Source of the DNA: Cornus controversa
Lineage: Eukaryota > Streptophyta > Magnoliopsida > Cornales > Cornaceae
DNA length: 64,000 bases
Assembly (NCBI GenBank): GCA_026545225.1
Contig: CM048845.1
Span: 29,540,001-29,604,000, forward strand
Reading direction: 5' to 3'
The notes under the pieces were generated by a model that saw only the letters and a program-made list of their open reading frames with translations, was not told the DNA's origin and did not search any database. Below, in pieces: positions 23,990 through 36,900 of the stretch (positions are counted from its first letter, which is position 1; every line of letters starts with the position of its first letter). The translations under genes were made by a program, and so were the position numbers.

Positions 23990-25270
23990 AGATACTATGA
24001 GTGCACTTCTTGTTCCCGCTCCCACGTAGCCTCCTCGACTCCGTGATACCTCCAAAGGACTTTAACCAATGGAATGGTCTGGCCTCGAAGCACTTGCTCC
24101 CTAGTATCCAGAACCTAGATCGGTCTCTCCTCATGAAACACGTCCCCCTCCACCTCAAGATATATCCAATCTAGTACATGTGAAGAATCCGGCTCATATT
24201 TCCTCAACATAGAAACGTGGAAGGTATTGTGCACGCCTGACATTTGTGGTGGCAATGCCAAGCGATATACAACCTCCCCAATGTGACCCAATATCTCAAA
24301 TGGACTGATAAATAATGGGGCTAGCTTTTCGCTACGCCCAAATCTCATTAAGCCTCGTCGAGGCTAGACCTTTAGGAAGATGTGGTCCCCCACCTCAAAT
24401 GCCAAAGGCCTCTGCCTCTTATCGACATAGCTCTTATGATGACTCTGAGCCGTGAGCAAACGTTGCCTTATAATTTTTATCTTTTATGTAGTCTCTCGGA
24501 CTATATTTAGGCCCAATGCCATTGTCTCCCCAACCTCTATCCAACAAACAGGTGGCCTATAAGGTCTACCGTAGAAGGCCTCAAATGGAGCCATCTCAAT
24601 ACTAGCATGATAGTTATTATTGTATTCAAACTCCACCAATGAAAGGCGATCCTCCCAACTACTACGAAAATCAAGTGCACATGCCCTAAACATATCCTCC
24701 AAAATCTGTATAGTACGCTCTGACTGACCATTTATTTGAGGATGGAAAGTCGTACTGAAATGGAGATCTGTATCAAGTCTGCCAAAATCGTGACATAAAT
24801 CTCGAATCCCTATCGGACACAATAAAAACTAGAATCTGATCAATGTATAGCTAACTAAGAGTATCCACGTCATCTGTCACTCGAATCAGAAGGAAATAAG
24901 CCACCTTGGTCAATCTATCCACTATGACGCAAACTATATCGTGACTCTTCCTCGTCCTAAGTAACCCCATCACAAAGTCCATAGTGACGTGTTCCCACTT
25001 CCACAGAGCCACCGATAATGGTTGTAATAAACCTGCCGGTATTTGATGCTCGGCCTTCACTTGTTGACAAGTGAGGCACCTTGCCACAAACAGTGTGACG
25101 TCCTTTTTATGCCCTTCAACCAATACTGCCTACGAAGGTTTTGGTACATTTTGGTACCACCGGGACGCACTACAAGTTTAGAGCTATGAAACTCTCTCAA
25201 AACCTCATCCCTACAAATCAATGGAACAACCATTTTGCTTCTAAACCTCCATCTAAATAGATAACCCAAT
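23990..25270 (-). pseudogene. Gypsy integrase and chromodomain region (G1)
   Basis: Recognisable pieces of a Ty3/Gypsy integrase: a zinc-binding/core part (CLTCQQVKAEHQ, VTMDFVMGLLRT), the catalytic-core end (HPQINGQSERTIQILEDM, WEDRLSLVEFEYNN), the C-terminal GPFEI-type segment (LALPPQMSGVHNTFHVSMLR) and traces of a chromodomain toward 24000. The integrase would join the DNA copy to the genome; the chromodomain marks it as a chromovirus. Fossil, broken in several places. Confidence 0.8.
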
Positions 25271-25451
25271 CTTCCACCACTTTGTCACCCAAAATTCGAG
25301 TGTGAATGACCTCCATCTCACTATCATGCCTCTGTTCCTCAACCACCCTACTCATTAGAGTTGGTTGCGTTATAAGTGTGAACAAAGTAGTCGGTTCACC
25401 ACCCTCACTAAAGTACAATCCCATTTCTGAGATGTCTTCCATCATCTTCCA

Positions 25452-26706
25452 CTATCGAATAACAATACTAGTTAAGGCGCCATGTGACTTTTTGCTCAAT
25501 GCATCGGCAACCATATTAGCTTTTTTTGGGTGATACTGAAGATCAAAGTTATAATCTTCCATGTACTCCACCCATCTCATTTGTCTCATATTCAAGTCCG
25601 TTTGTGTGAAAAGGTACTTCAAATTCTTGTGATCAAAGAAAACCTCAAACTTCTCCTCGTACATATAGTGCTTTCACATTTTCAAAGAAAAAATTACTGC
25701 CGCTAACTCTAAGTTATGAGTAGGGTAATTTTGCTCGTGGATCTTCAACAACTGGGAACCATATGCGACAACCCCCCCCCCCCATTTACATTAGTACACA
25801 TCCCAATCCATCCCGTGAAGCATCACAGTAGATGACATAACCCAAACTAGGTTCAGGGATAATCAATATAGGAGCACTAGTCAATCTACTCCTTAATTCC
25901 ATAAAAGAATGCCTACATGCATCATTCCACACAAACTTACTCGTAATTTTGAAAAGTCCTTTACGAAATGCCGATAATATTCAGCCAATCCCAAGAAGCT
26001 ACATATCTTGAATACGTTCTTAGGCCTTTCCCAGTTCATCACCACTTCAATCTTAGAAGGGTCTACAGTAACTCCTCCTCTCGACACCACATATCCTAGG
26101 AAATTCATTTTCGTTAGCTAAAACTCACACTTTTTGTATTTGGCATACAAACGATGCTCCCTCAAAATCTGTAGTACACTCCTCAAATAGATCTCATGCT
26201 CCTCCATAGAAGAAGAGTACACAAGAATGTCGTCCACAAATATCACCACGAATCTGTCCAAGTACTCACTGAAAACTTAGTTCATTAAATCTATGAACAC
26301 TGCTGGTGCATTCATCAAACCAAATGGTATCACTAGAAACTCATAGTGGCCATATCTAGTCTGAAAAGTTGTCTTCAGAATGTCCTCTTCCCTTACCCTC
26401 AACTGGTAATACCCCGACCTCAAGTCATTCTTCGAAAAACAAGTCGAATCCTTTAGTTGGTCAAACTAGTCATCTATCCTTGGCAAAGGATACTTGTTCT
26501 TCACTGTTGCTTGGTTCAACTTTCGGTAGTCTATGCATAACCGCAAAGATCCATCATTCTTTTTAGTAAATAGGACTGGAGCTCCCCAAGGCTATGTACT
26601 AGGTCGTACAAATCCGGTATCCAATAACTATTGTAACTAATCTTTCAACTTCTTCAACTCTGCTGGAGCCATACGGTACGATGCCATAAAGATGCGCGCG
26701 GTACCG
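25452..26706 (-). pseudogene. Gypsy reverse transcriptase and RNase H region (G1)
   Basis: Minus-strand translations give RNase H pieces ([54 protein letters not shown]) and the RT thumb (GYVVSRGGVTVDPSKIEVV). Further upstream, at about 26200-26700, the expected RT core motifs are recognisable on the minus strand. Fossil with multiple breaks. Confidence 0.8.
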
Positions 26707-26711
26707 GGAGC

Positions 26712-28057
26712 TATGACGTATATTTTTGTAATTGGCAATCTTCGATGTCAAAACCAAACATGATCGAGTTTATTATTTGAGTTATAGCTCTATCATTGAC
26801 CATGTAATTGAAGTCTCAAAGTGAGCATGAAGTTCTACAGCAACCATGCAAAGGTTCGTCAAACTATGAAGCTTGAATCTTCGGCGGAAGCCATCAAGGG
26901 TTTGAACAAGGATTCGATCGTTTAAAGTTTTGAGATGGTTTTCAATACATGATAACATCATTGATCACATATAAGAGTCACGTAGTCTAGGTAAAGTGGT
27001 GAGAACATGTATTTTTCAAATTGGGAGGTTTCGACCTTGAAAATAGGGGCTTTTAAGCAAATTAGTGAAAATTTCAAGGTTGGACCGGTCCACGGGGTCT
27101 CAGAAACTCTTACAAAGTCTGCTATAGGAGTTGGAATGGTCCAAGAAAAGCCCAGACCAGTCTAACTTTTCTGGTCTGCGAAAATTGACCAGTTTTGTCC
27201 TGTTTAGACTCGGATTGAACCCAGAACTTTCTAAAATTGTGGGAACTTGTTTCCTATTGGATTTTAACTTGTTGTTCAAGGAAATTAGGGTTTCTAATCT
27301 CTATAAAAATCTCATATGGTTTCTCTCTCAGTGTGTTTTCACAGAGCTTTCATTATACATCAAACATAGATTTTCTAGAGAGAAAAATCATTAAGGTATT
27401 TTTCTAAGCAGAGAATTTATCCCTCAAATTATTTGTTTATATTTTTTAGAGCACACACATATCCACTAACTGATTTTAGGGTGTTCTCTATATTTGCTTG
27501 ATCAATTGTTCAAAGACTGCATTGAAGATTTTTTTGTGATCAAGTTCCTAGATTAGTTTCTTCTACAACTGTTCATTGGTGAGGAAGGAGAGGAAGATCG
27601 TGCTACGAAGGTGACAGAATACTTGCTAAGTGTTCATGTTCTTCTAGATACCCTTCTGAAAGGATTTTGACGTTCGCCAAAAATCTGCAACAGTTGGACG
27701 AGGTAGTCATAATTGTAAGCCTGAGGTGTTCCGTATCAGAGTTCTTGTTAGAGTGGAGTGGGTGTGATCCTGAGACACAGTCTATTGTACTTTTCTTCGA
27801 CGATAGTGGATTTGCTTCTCTAGGGCTACAAAGCCTCACCCGTGGTTTTTTTCCATCTTGGGTTTCCATGTATATTTGGTGCATTCGTTTACTTTACTGC
27901 AGTTTATTTATTTACTTGCTTTGTGGGATTGCTTTAATTATTAATTGGACTCTAAATTGGATAATCTAAATAATTAAGAAAAAAGCGAGTAAACTTAATC
28001 ATCCCCCTCTAGGTTTTTAATTACTTTTGCAATCGCTTCTGCATTGCACAACTCATA
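26712..28057 (+). mobile_element. Nested solo LTR, Ty1/Copia family C1
   Basis: 1346 bp of C1 LTR in the orientation opposite to its Gypsy host, with a perfect 5-bp target duplication GGAGC (26707-26711 and 28058-28062). It sits between the protease and RT coding parts of G1. It is the best-delimited LTR insertion in the window. The plus ORFs at 27131 and 27667 lie wholly inside it and are spurious. Confidence 0.92.
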
Positions 28058-28062
28058 GGAGC

Positions 28063-28671
28063 TAGATCAATGGTAAACACTACATCTTCCATTTGAGCCA
28101 ATTCTGTTAAGTCCCCCGGAAACACATCCAAAAAATCACACACAATAGGTGGAAACTCTCCATAAGTCATAACCTCATCATCCTCAGCTAACAAACTACC
28201 TAGGAAACATCCTATCCCATTTCGGGCACCGAAACTAAGCAATGATGGGATGTAGAAATCATCACGCTCTCTCACAAAATAAAAGCAGTCACCCTCAGGT
28301 GTACACAATGTCACTCTCCTACGGAGACAATCAATCATGGCTCTAAACATTGATAGCCAATCCATACTTATAATGACATCAAATGTGGTCATGTCTAGCA
28401 ATACATATTCGAACACTAGTCGACATCCAACAACCTCAATCTCGCAAGACCAACATACTCTACCAAGGGAAACTCTACCCCCAACAGGCATATCAATAAA
28501 AAATTGTGACTCCAGTGATGACATCTCCAGCCCCAAGGCATAAGTAAATGCAATAGATATGAATGAATGAGATACACTCGAATCTATCAACACCCTAGCC
28601 CACGAGCTTAAAACTAGGAATATACCTCTGACCACAGACGGTCCTAACACATACTCTACAGGAACAAGCAT
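28063..28671 (-). pseudogene. Gypsy aspartic-protease region (G1)
   Basis: The reading ARVLIDSSVSHSFISIAFTY resembles the retropepsin active-site region (LFDSGSSHSFIS in relatives), followed by FDVIISMDWLSMFRAMIDC, CLRRRVTLCTPEG and FPPIVCDFLDVFP. This is the segment between gag and RT in Tekay elements. Fossil; interrupted on its downstream side by the solo Copia LTR. Confidence 0.8.
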
Positions 28672-28679
28672 GAAAACAC

Positions 28680-29889
28680 AGCCCCGAGTCTATGACCATG
28701 GTGGCCAGTCCCCTGAAATCCCAACTGTTTACTAGAAGCAAGTGTGGAACATTTTGCTACTCGAGAACCCTGAACTGAATGTGCTAGCTGAGGTGGTGGG
28801 AATGCCCTATTACCAGACTGAACTATGGTAGCTGGAATGGCTCTCTACTGAGACCCTAATCCACTTTGTACCCCTTGCCTCTATGGGTAGTTTGCCCTAA
28901 CATGCTCGGGTTGCCTATAATGGGAGCATATCCGCTCCCCTCCCGCTATCACTGGCATATGTGCCACAACTTGCCTCTAAGGGCACTATGATTTACAATG
29001 GCTGGACTACTGGTAGTGATAACATACCAGCGTAGACCATAGAGGTCCGGTAGATAAGGTCGATGATGATACAGGATGAGCCTGCTACTACCTCTAAGAA
29101 AACGATGCACCATCTATGTGTCGTTTCCTCCCTTGACTACTAGAGTATATCCCGGCACCCTTAGCCTGATTCCTCGCTTCCTTAGACCTCTATTTCTCAT
29201 TATTAACTTCCTCTGCCACCAAAGCTCTCTCTACTACCATAGCGTAGCTCGTCAAACCTAAAACTACAATCTGATCCCTTATGAAAGCTTGGAGACCTCT
29301 TATGAACATTTTTGCCTTTAGTTCTTCAGTAGGGATTGTTTCAGGTGTAAAACGAGCCAAGGATATGAACTTGGTCTCTTATTCCATCACCGTCATGTTG
29401 CCTTGTTTCAACTCATAGAATTTTTACCTTAAATTGTCTTTCACCATCACAGGAAAGTATTTCTCGAAGAAGAGCGCTTGGAACATACCCCAATCCAACA
29501 CCTCAATGTCATGGTAGTTTCCAATAAACTTCCACCAACGGTTGGCCTCACCCATGAGATGATGGGCGGCCACTTTCACTTTTAAATCTTCCTCTACCTC
29601 TAGAGCGGTAAGGAGTTTAACCATGTCATCTAACCAATTCTCAGCTACCATAGGGTCAAACCCCCCAAGCATATGATGGTAGATTATGTTTCTTAACATT
29701 GTTCAATGCCACCATCATTCTACTAGGAGTGGATCTAGGTGGAGCTTGATTCTCCTCTTGCGTTTCCCTCATAATTTGCCACATAATAACGACCATGTCA
29801 TGTATAAATTGTTCTCCATCAATTGGAGCTGCAACGACTGCCCTTCCACGAGCTCTACATGGAGGCATCTTGCTATATATAGATAACAA
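28680..29889 (-). pseudogene. Gypsy gag region (G1)
   Basis: The N-terminus MPPCRARGRAVVAAPIDGEQ and QFIHDMVVIMWQIMRE is followed by WLDDMVKLLTALEVEEDL, HHLMGEANRWWKFIG and YFPVMVKDNLR, a typical retrotransposon gag core. The 28680-29300 stretch corresponds to the linker and zinc-knuckle part and is badly decayed. Fossil. Confidence 0.8.
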
Positions 29890-30128
29890 GAAGGTTTAAA
29901 ACTAAAACAAGAATGTTCATATAATTCTCATCATGCTTTCACAATGTCATGTCAAGTTATTCCACAGTTTGCATACTCTAAAGACGTAAGCAATTAATCA
30001 TGTTACACATAAGCAATTTACAACTTTAAATCTAAATCCTTATATTTCCATCTTTATCATCAAGTGATCACAACATAAAATTTTGCCCTTCATCTTAAGT
30101 TTTCGAACCTAATGCTCTAATATCATGT

Positions 30129-31836
30129 TGTCACACCAATATTCCCGTCGCCCGATAATGAAGGTGTGATTAATTTACTGAGGCACACTTCGAATCACAA
30201 TCCATCTTGATATGATATTTTGATACCCTTACTTTACCTCAATACTCTCACTAAGGTACCATGCTCTGATACCAAGTTGTCACATCTAGATTTTCAACTC
30301 CCAAAAACTGAGGGTGAACAGTGAAAGTCCCACCCGGTTCACACTCATGAACTGTTCAATTCTAGAATTTAACTTCCTATGTGTTTGGAACCTCAATGTG
30401 ATACTTAGTCTATTTGAAAAGGAATCCAAAAATACTCAATTTTAAAAAAACCACGCTCAAATCCGAGCTAAAACAAAGAAGTTACGCCCAATTGAAGTTT
30501 GGACCAATTCCGGAGCTTGCTCGTAATTAGAAGGGCAATTTTGTCTATTAAATTCGAACAAACTACCTCAACCACTAAATCAACGTGGAATCATAATTAC
30601 CTACATACGTTTACTTACGTATGACTCAACCTCAATAATCCATTGTGGCCACACACGTGGCCACACATTACATCCCCAAATAATTTTCCAATTCTATCTC
30701 AACAATCCACCCAGCCACACAATACGATGCATCGTAATGTTGGTTACGATACATCGTATTTACGATGTATCACACAAGATGTGTAACATCCTGCAAAATT
30801 CACTATAATTTCACTCAAAACACTCAATGATTTACGATGCATCGTTATTGGGTTTACGATGTATCGCCATATCACGATACATCATAATGGGGATTACGAT
30901 GATTATAATCACCCACCTTGCTACATTAGCAAATTCACCAAGTGATTACAACAATCATTCTCCTCCCAATTCATTATCTTAAACATACAATCATAGAATT
31001 ATAATTATAATTTATACATATCTCAAGCATCCACAAAGTGATAATTCATCACAATTGGATTCCACCTCCTACACTTGGAACACAAAAATGATAATCCATG
31101 CATTTTATACATATAAGTCAAAAAGTATCAATTTTACACGTTCCCATTATCAATCCATCAATATCATTAGATACTCAACTGAGTCCACAAGTATTATAAC
31201 TCATTCATGACTAAGATTGAAAATCTCTATCATCATACACAAGTTCTATTTCATACAATTAATCAAAATAATACATTCATCCAAACCTCCCCCATCACTA
31301 CACACGTTTCCAACAAATCTTCCTCATTGTCGTAAATTACACAAATGAGTCTGAATGTACATTACTTGAATTACATGCATATAGTCCAAAAGCATTACAA
31401 TTCATCTATGGCTATAATTACAACATAAATTGACATAGCATAAGCCAGCACGGATAACCATATACAAAAGTATCCAAAAATATATTCAAATCCAAAAGAA
31501 AACTCTACTTGGACGTTCACATTCTTTCCGCCATTGACGCCTTATCTATAAAAAGTTTGGGGGGAGAGGGCTGAGCAACTCAACTGCTCAATAGAAATGT
31601 CCAAACCTACCTAGGTGTCGACTGGACACGGACCTATATGATAGGCAACCATGATGCCACTACTCTATGTGACATATAACAATGTTCTCATATTCCATGC
31701 TTTACAATATCATTTAACACATATGCATTTAAACCATACATCATGCTTAACAGTTAAACACATAAGTATTCAAGATATTTATACTTTTTCGGTCATAATT
31801 CGATACATAGCAATGATTGGTCCACTCACAAATAGG
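30129..31836 (-). repeat. Partial 5' LTR of Gypsy locus G1
   Basis: Homologous to 21357-22560. It shares the 149-bp end module (30129-30277, primer-site motif RC at 30263-30274) and the ACGAT palindromes (30722-30905). It contains an extra segment (31263-31750) that the 21.5-kb LTR lacks but that is shared in part with 13800-14100 and 37700-38160. Homology stops near 31836, where another repeat begins. Confidence 0.75.
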
Positions 31837-32150
31837 TCGAACCCAAGAAAGATTAAGCCCAAGTTCAAAAGATAAGTAAATTAGGCCCTAAGGAACAGTT
31901 TAAAAGGAAAGAATGGGTATGGCCTCCTAAAGAAGGCTAAATGGCCCAGCTTAACCATCAATCCAAGTTATATTATGAATTCATATACTTGAGAAAAAGA
32001 AAGCTGTAAATAAAAAAACTCAAGTCCTAAAAGGATTCAAGTTTCAAACTTGTATAAATAGAGGGAAGGATTAATGAGAAAGGGTCCTTTGTTTTCTGAA
32101 AAAATAGAGAATACTTTTTAATTTTTGGGTGTGTGCAACAAAGTGACTTG
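31837..32150 (+). repeat. Dispersed LTR-like repeat R, copy 1
   Basis: About 80% similar by eye to the reverse complement of 39003-39300. It contains GTATAAATAGAGGGAAGG, a TATA-like promoter, and polypurine-rich surroundings, suggesting the U3-R part of an LTR. Borders not resolved. 32151-32543 beyond it shows nothing recognisable. Confidence 0.5.
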
Positions 32151-32551
32151 GTGAAGTTATCCAAGCAATTTTTTGTAGAAACAGGCATTATCAGACAAAT
32201 CATGACCGTTAGATAGGGTTATTTTGAATCGTAGATAGGCAAAGACATTTCAAGCCACATGATTGATTTTTTAACTAAGCTTAAATGTAATATAGATATT
32301 AGTACACAAGAAAATTAAAAAGGATTATAAGGCTCAACTTTATGATATCAATGAATCTGAGAAGTTGTACTTCTTGGTTAAATATATTCGTAAAGTTTGA
32401 TATAAGGTAACATTAAATTTGTGTCACACAGAGGATTACCTAAGATTGGGGATGGAAGATAGTTTAGAACTGGTTTGGCTAAGGGTAGTGAAGTAATAGT
32501 ATCTTTAAACCTAAGATCATATTTATAATTGATATATGTAATGGGGGTAAG

Positions 32552-32902
32552 CAGTGATGGATCCAGAAATATTGTGAGGAGAGCGACCTTTAACAACAAT
32601 AAAAAAAAATATTCAAACCATTGTAATAATTCTATTGAGTAAATTTATCATTGTTCATTGATAAAATTTAAATTATTTTTTTATAATTTTTTTATTAAAA
32701 ATTAAATGAATTTATTATTTTAAAATTATTTTAATAAATAGAGAGAAAGAGAGTGTATATATATATAGAGAGAGAGAGAGAGATAGAGAGAGAAACAGAT
32801 AGAGGGGAAAATAGAGGGAGAAATTTTTAAAACTTAGAGAGAGAGGGATAGAATGAGATTAGACATAGAGAGAAAGAGAGAGAAAGATTAAAAAATTAGA
32901 GA

Positions 32903-32934
<32 letters not shown>

Positions 32935-33098
32935 TTCTAAAAAAATTAGGGGGGGCCTAGATGGGTTTTTTTGGTAATTTTAGGGGGTGTAAGTTCTGAT
33001 ATTATACAAAAATATAAGTATATAATACTAAAAAAACTTTAAAAAAAATTTCAACGGGGGCATCTGCCCCCACTGGTTTGGCTGTGCGTCCGTGCTTG
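32552..33098. mobile_element. Non-autonomous hAT-like MITE
   Basis: 547 bp flanked by 8-bp near-identical duplications GGGGTAAG (32544-32551) and GGGATAAG (33099-33106), the length typical for hAT. Imperfect inverted ends (CAGTGATGGATCCAG and, reverse complement, CAAGCACGGACGCAC) fit the CAGTGGCGGATCCAG class common in plants. The inside is a (GA)n-rich tract (32765-32930) and no ORF. 33107-33991 to its right shows no gene; 33850-33980 has an ACAACCCTTGAGG stretch resembling another MITE. Confidence 0.7.
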
Positions 33099-33991
33099 GG
33101 GATAAGTAAATGTCCGTCCCATCCTAAACCCAAGTCGAGTTACACTTTCTACTACCATATGAAACCCTATTCCATTTGGGAGCATACCATCTCCATCCCA
33201 TTAGAAGCAGTGTGGCTCAAATTACGACCTACCCCTACCTAAGATAGGGTTATCTAATTAGAGAATGATAATTTGCCTCCCCTCCTAAACAGAGATAGGG
33301 TGTAGTTGTCTCAGAAGAGAAAAGCTTAGTTGTAACCAAAATGAAACTATCTAATATATATATAGCTATTATAGAAAGAACTATACCTAAAGAGAATGGT
33401 ATATTACCTCCTAAAGGGTTGAAAAGGCAGAATTTTACTCCTCTCTTCATTTTTATTTTCTCACGTAGTAAAATTCCTCTAAATTTTAAAAATGGGCTTC
33501 CTAATTGGACTTTCATATGTAACTGACCATCCCTCTTCAAGGAAAATAGTTAACCACCTTCTGGTCATAAATGGCCATCCCAATGAGTATGAATTGTTAA
33601 TTTTGCCTTACCACTTGAAAACTTTCTAGTTCTTGTTTATTTACCTTATGTAATGTTATTCTCAATGGAATATACCTCATGTCTTATTTTTAGTACTAAC
33701 TACAATCATAAAAATTTAATTTAACCTAGTCTAGAATCGAAATGTAACTCAATTTACCTTTTTATCAGAAAAAAAAGTCAAAATCAAACTCTAATTCAAG
33801 CATTATCGAAATTCGAATTTGATTTTCTTAAATAAAAAAATAAAATAAAAAGGTAAATTACCTGAACAACCCTTGAGGTTTTCCCTTATTACCCACAGCT
33901 AAAACAATTTGAAAATGTGTGGCCAACCTCCTTTGAGATTTGTAATAATCACTCTTAATTACCACCCCTAAAATTAGTTGGTTGTTAAGTC

Positions 33992-36900
33992 TGTGACATA
34001 TATTTTTGTTATTGGCAATCTTCGGCGTCAAAATTAAACATGATCGAGTTGTAATCTTTTATTTATATTCTTGTAATTGATCATGTAATTGAAGTCTCAG
34101 AGTGAGTATGGAGTTCTACACCAAATATGCAGATGATCTTCAAAGGTATTAAAATTGACAATTTGAAAGAAGGCAGCAATGCATTCGACAAGGTTTTGAT
34201 CATTTGAAGTTTCTGAGTGGTTTCAAATGCATGTGGACATCATAGATCAAGTATGAGAGTCACGTAGTCTAGGAAAAGTGGTGAGAACACATATATGTTG
34301 AAACGTGAGGTTCTGACCTTGAAAATTAGGATTTTTGACAAAATTTTCAAAATATTCAAGGTTGGACCGGTCCAAGCCAAACCTAGATTGGTCCAAAAAG
34401 TCTTAAAATATTAAATCCTTGATTTTACAAGGTTGGACCGGGACAGGAATGAGCTTGCCCAGTTCATGCTACCTGGTACGACAATTGTGCACTGCTGCGT
34501 CCTATTTCGACCGAGATTGGACTCTGAAATCTTTTAAAACGCTGGAACTTGTTTCCTATTTAATTTTTACTTATTTTTCAAGAAAAATTAGGATTTTTAA
34601 CCTCTATAAAAATATCATATGATTTCTTTCTCATTAAGCTTTCTATATACATCAAAAAAATTATTTTTAGAGAGAGAAAGCATAGAGATAATTTTAGGAA
34701 TGAGAATTCTTCTTTAATTCTTTGTTAATTTTTATTTAAGATATCACACACATATATACATGATAAGTGATTTAGGTTGTGTATCTCTCTTTGTTTGATC
34801 AATCGTTACTTCAGAGATTTCTTATTGATCAAGACAACTAGATCGTTTGGTTTCTTCTACAACTATTCGTTGGTGAAGAATGAGAAGAAAATTGGTCTAC
34901 GAAAGGGAAAGAATTCTTGTTGAGTGTTCGTGTTCTTCCAGTTAACCTTCTAAAAGAATTATGATGTTAGTTGGGAGTTTACGTCAATTGGACAAGGGAG
35001 TCACAAGAGTAAGCCTGAGGCATTCCATATCAAGTTATTGTCAGAGTAGAGTGAGTGTGAGTCTGGGACAAAGTTTGTTGTACTTTGCTTCGACGATAGT
35101 GGATTTGGTTCTCCGAGGCTACAAGCCTCACCCGTGGTTTTTTCCCGTTATAGGTTTTTCACATATATCTGGTGCATTCTTTACTTTATTACACTTTATT
35201 TTATTTATTTGGTTTGTGAGATTTCTTTAATTTTAATTGGACTTAAAATTGAATTAATCTTTAATTTTAATTGGACTTAAAATTGAATTAATTTAAAAAA
35301 TTAAGTAAACAAGCAAGTAAACATAATCACCCCATTTTAGGTTTTAATCAAACTTTCGCAGTTACTTTCGCACCATGCAACTCACAATTGGTATCAGAGC
35401 AGTGTTCTCTAATTTATGAGTGGTTCCTCATGAAAGTTGTTTTTAAAATCAAAAGTATTTTTATTTTCAAAAATTATCATCAAATCTAGTATGAAAGAGG
35501 GTGGCTCGGTTCAGCTAACTCCTTTGTTTGATGGTCAAATTATACTTGTTGGAAGTCTCAAATGAAAGCCTTTCTTAATTCTCATGGTGAGAGAGTATGG
35601 ATGTTTGTTGAGAATGTATATAAAATTCCTACCTTTACTACTGGTATTGGAGATTCCATTGTAACTGTAGAGAAGGATAAGACAACTTGGTCACCTGCTG
35701 AGCATGATGAAGCTAATAATAACAATAAGATGTATTTAATATGCTAACAATATGTTATATTTAATTATATTATACCATTTGAATTTGCTAGAGTCTCTGC
35801 TTATTTCAATTCGAAAGAAGCATGGGATATTCTTCAGGTAACTCATGAAGGTACTACTAAGGTAAGGAAGTTAAAGTTACAAATCCTCACAACCAAGTTT
35901 GAAACAATTAGGATGGATGAAGATGAGATATTTTCTAATTTTTATTCTAAACTTAATGATATTGTTCAAAGTTGGGCTAACCTTGGTGAAAGAATTTTAT
36001 CTTTTCAGGTTGTCAAAAAAATTCTGAGGTAATTTCCTGATAGGTTTCAAGCTAAGTAAGTCTTACATGTGAGCAGAGACATTGATACAATGGATGTGGC
36101 AGAATTAGTTAGATCTATTCAAACTTTTGAGATAAAATATCCAAAACTTCATAAACAAAAAAAATTGGCTTTAAAATCATTAAAAACTTCTAAGTCTTCA
36201 AATTTGTCAAATATTTCAAATTTTTCAAAGACTGAAGTTGAAAAAGTTGAAAGTTTTGAATATGATTTAGATAATGATGTTGCACTCCTGGCTAGAAAAT
36301 TTAGGAAGATCCTTAAATATTTAAAAAGATAGAAATCTTAGGAAAGTAAATTCTTTTAAATTCCGTAGTCAATGTTCATCATCTAAAGGTAAGGATAGGA
36401 AGAAAAAGGAAATTGAAGACTCTAAGGATTCTGAAATCACTTGTTGAAAATGTTGTGGTAAAGGTTACACATCTACTCAATGTCCAAGTACTAAGAAGAA
36501 CAAAATTAGTGCAAACAAAATTTTGAAAGATAAAAAGAAATTCATAAAAGCTATTATTTCTCAATCTGATTTTTCTACTACTAATAATGATTTTTATGTT
36601 GAGAATTATGCTCTTGCTTTTGTTGCTTTATTGAATGATGATAATGCTAATGTTTCTTCTTCTGATGTTGGTGAAATAGAGAAGTATACAATTCTAAGTT
36701 AAGTTGAGTCTGATGATTCTAAAGATGAAAAAAAGAATAACCAACTAAGAAAGAATTGTCCAAAGCTTTTGAGGAGTTGTTTACTGAGACTGTCAAAGTC
36801 AAAAAAAGCCTACAAAAAGCAATCTAAGTAGTTGGAGATTGTGAAAATTGAAAGAGAATCGCTGAGAAAATAAAGTGAGAAGATTGAGAAGATGATTGAA

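Larger units (their letters stand above)
20623..31836 (-). mobile_element. Tekay-type Ty3/Gypsy locus G1 (broken)
   Basis: Read right to left: partial 5' LTR (31836-30129), initiator-Met primer site, gag (about 29889-29300), zinc-knuckle region, protease (28671-28063), RT (26706-25900), RNase H, integrase and chromodomain (to about 23990), polypurine tract, a 2.4-2.6 kb LTR (23923 to 21506/21357), then a second primer site and a second gag start (21105-20623). The chromodomain and iMet primer site indicate the Tekay/Del chromovirus clade. Many breaks (well over ten). The two LTRs differ by roughly 8% over a 330-bp hand alignment, which suggests a few million years at usual plant rates. A solo Copia LTR is nested between protease and RT. 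Confidence 0.85.

Noticed and set aside
27131-27969. Two plus ORFs as possible host genes
   Set aside because: They lie wholly within a Copia solo LTR; the same sequence in other LTR copies has no conserved frame.
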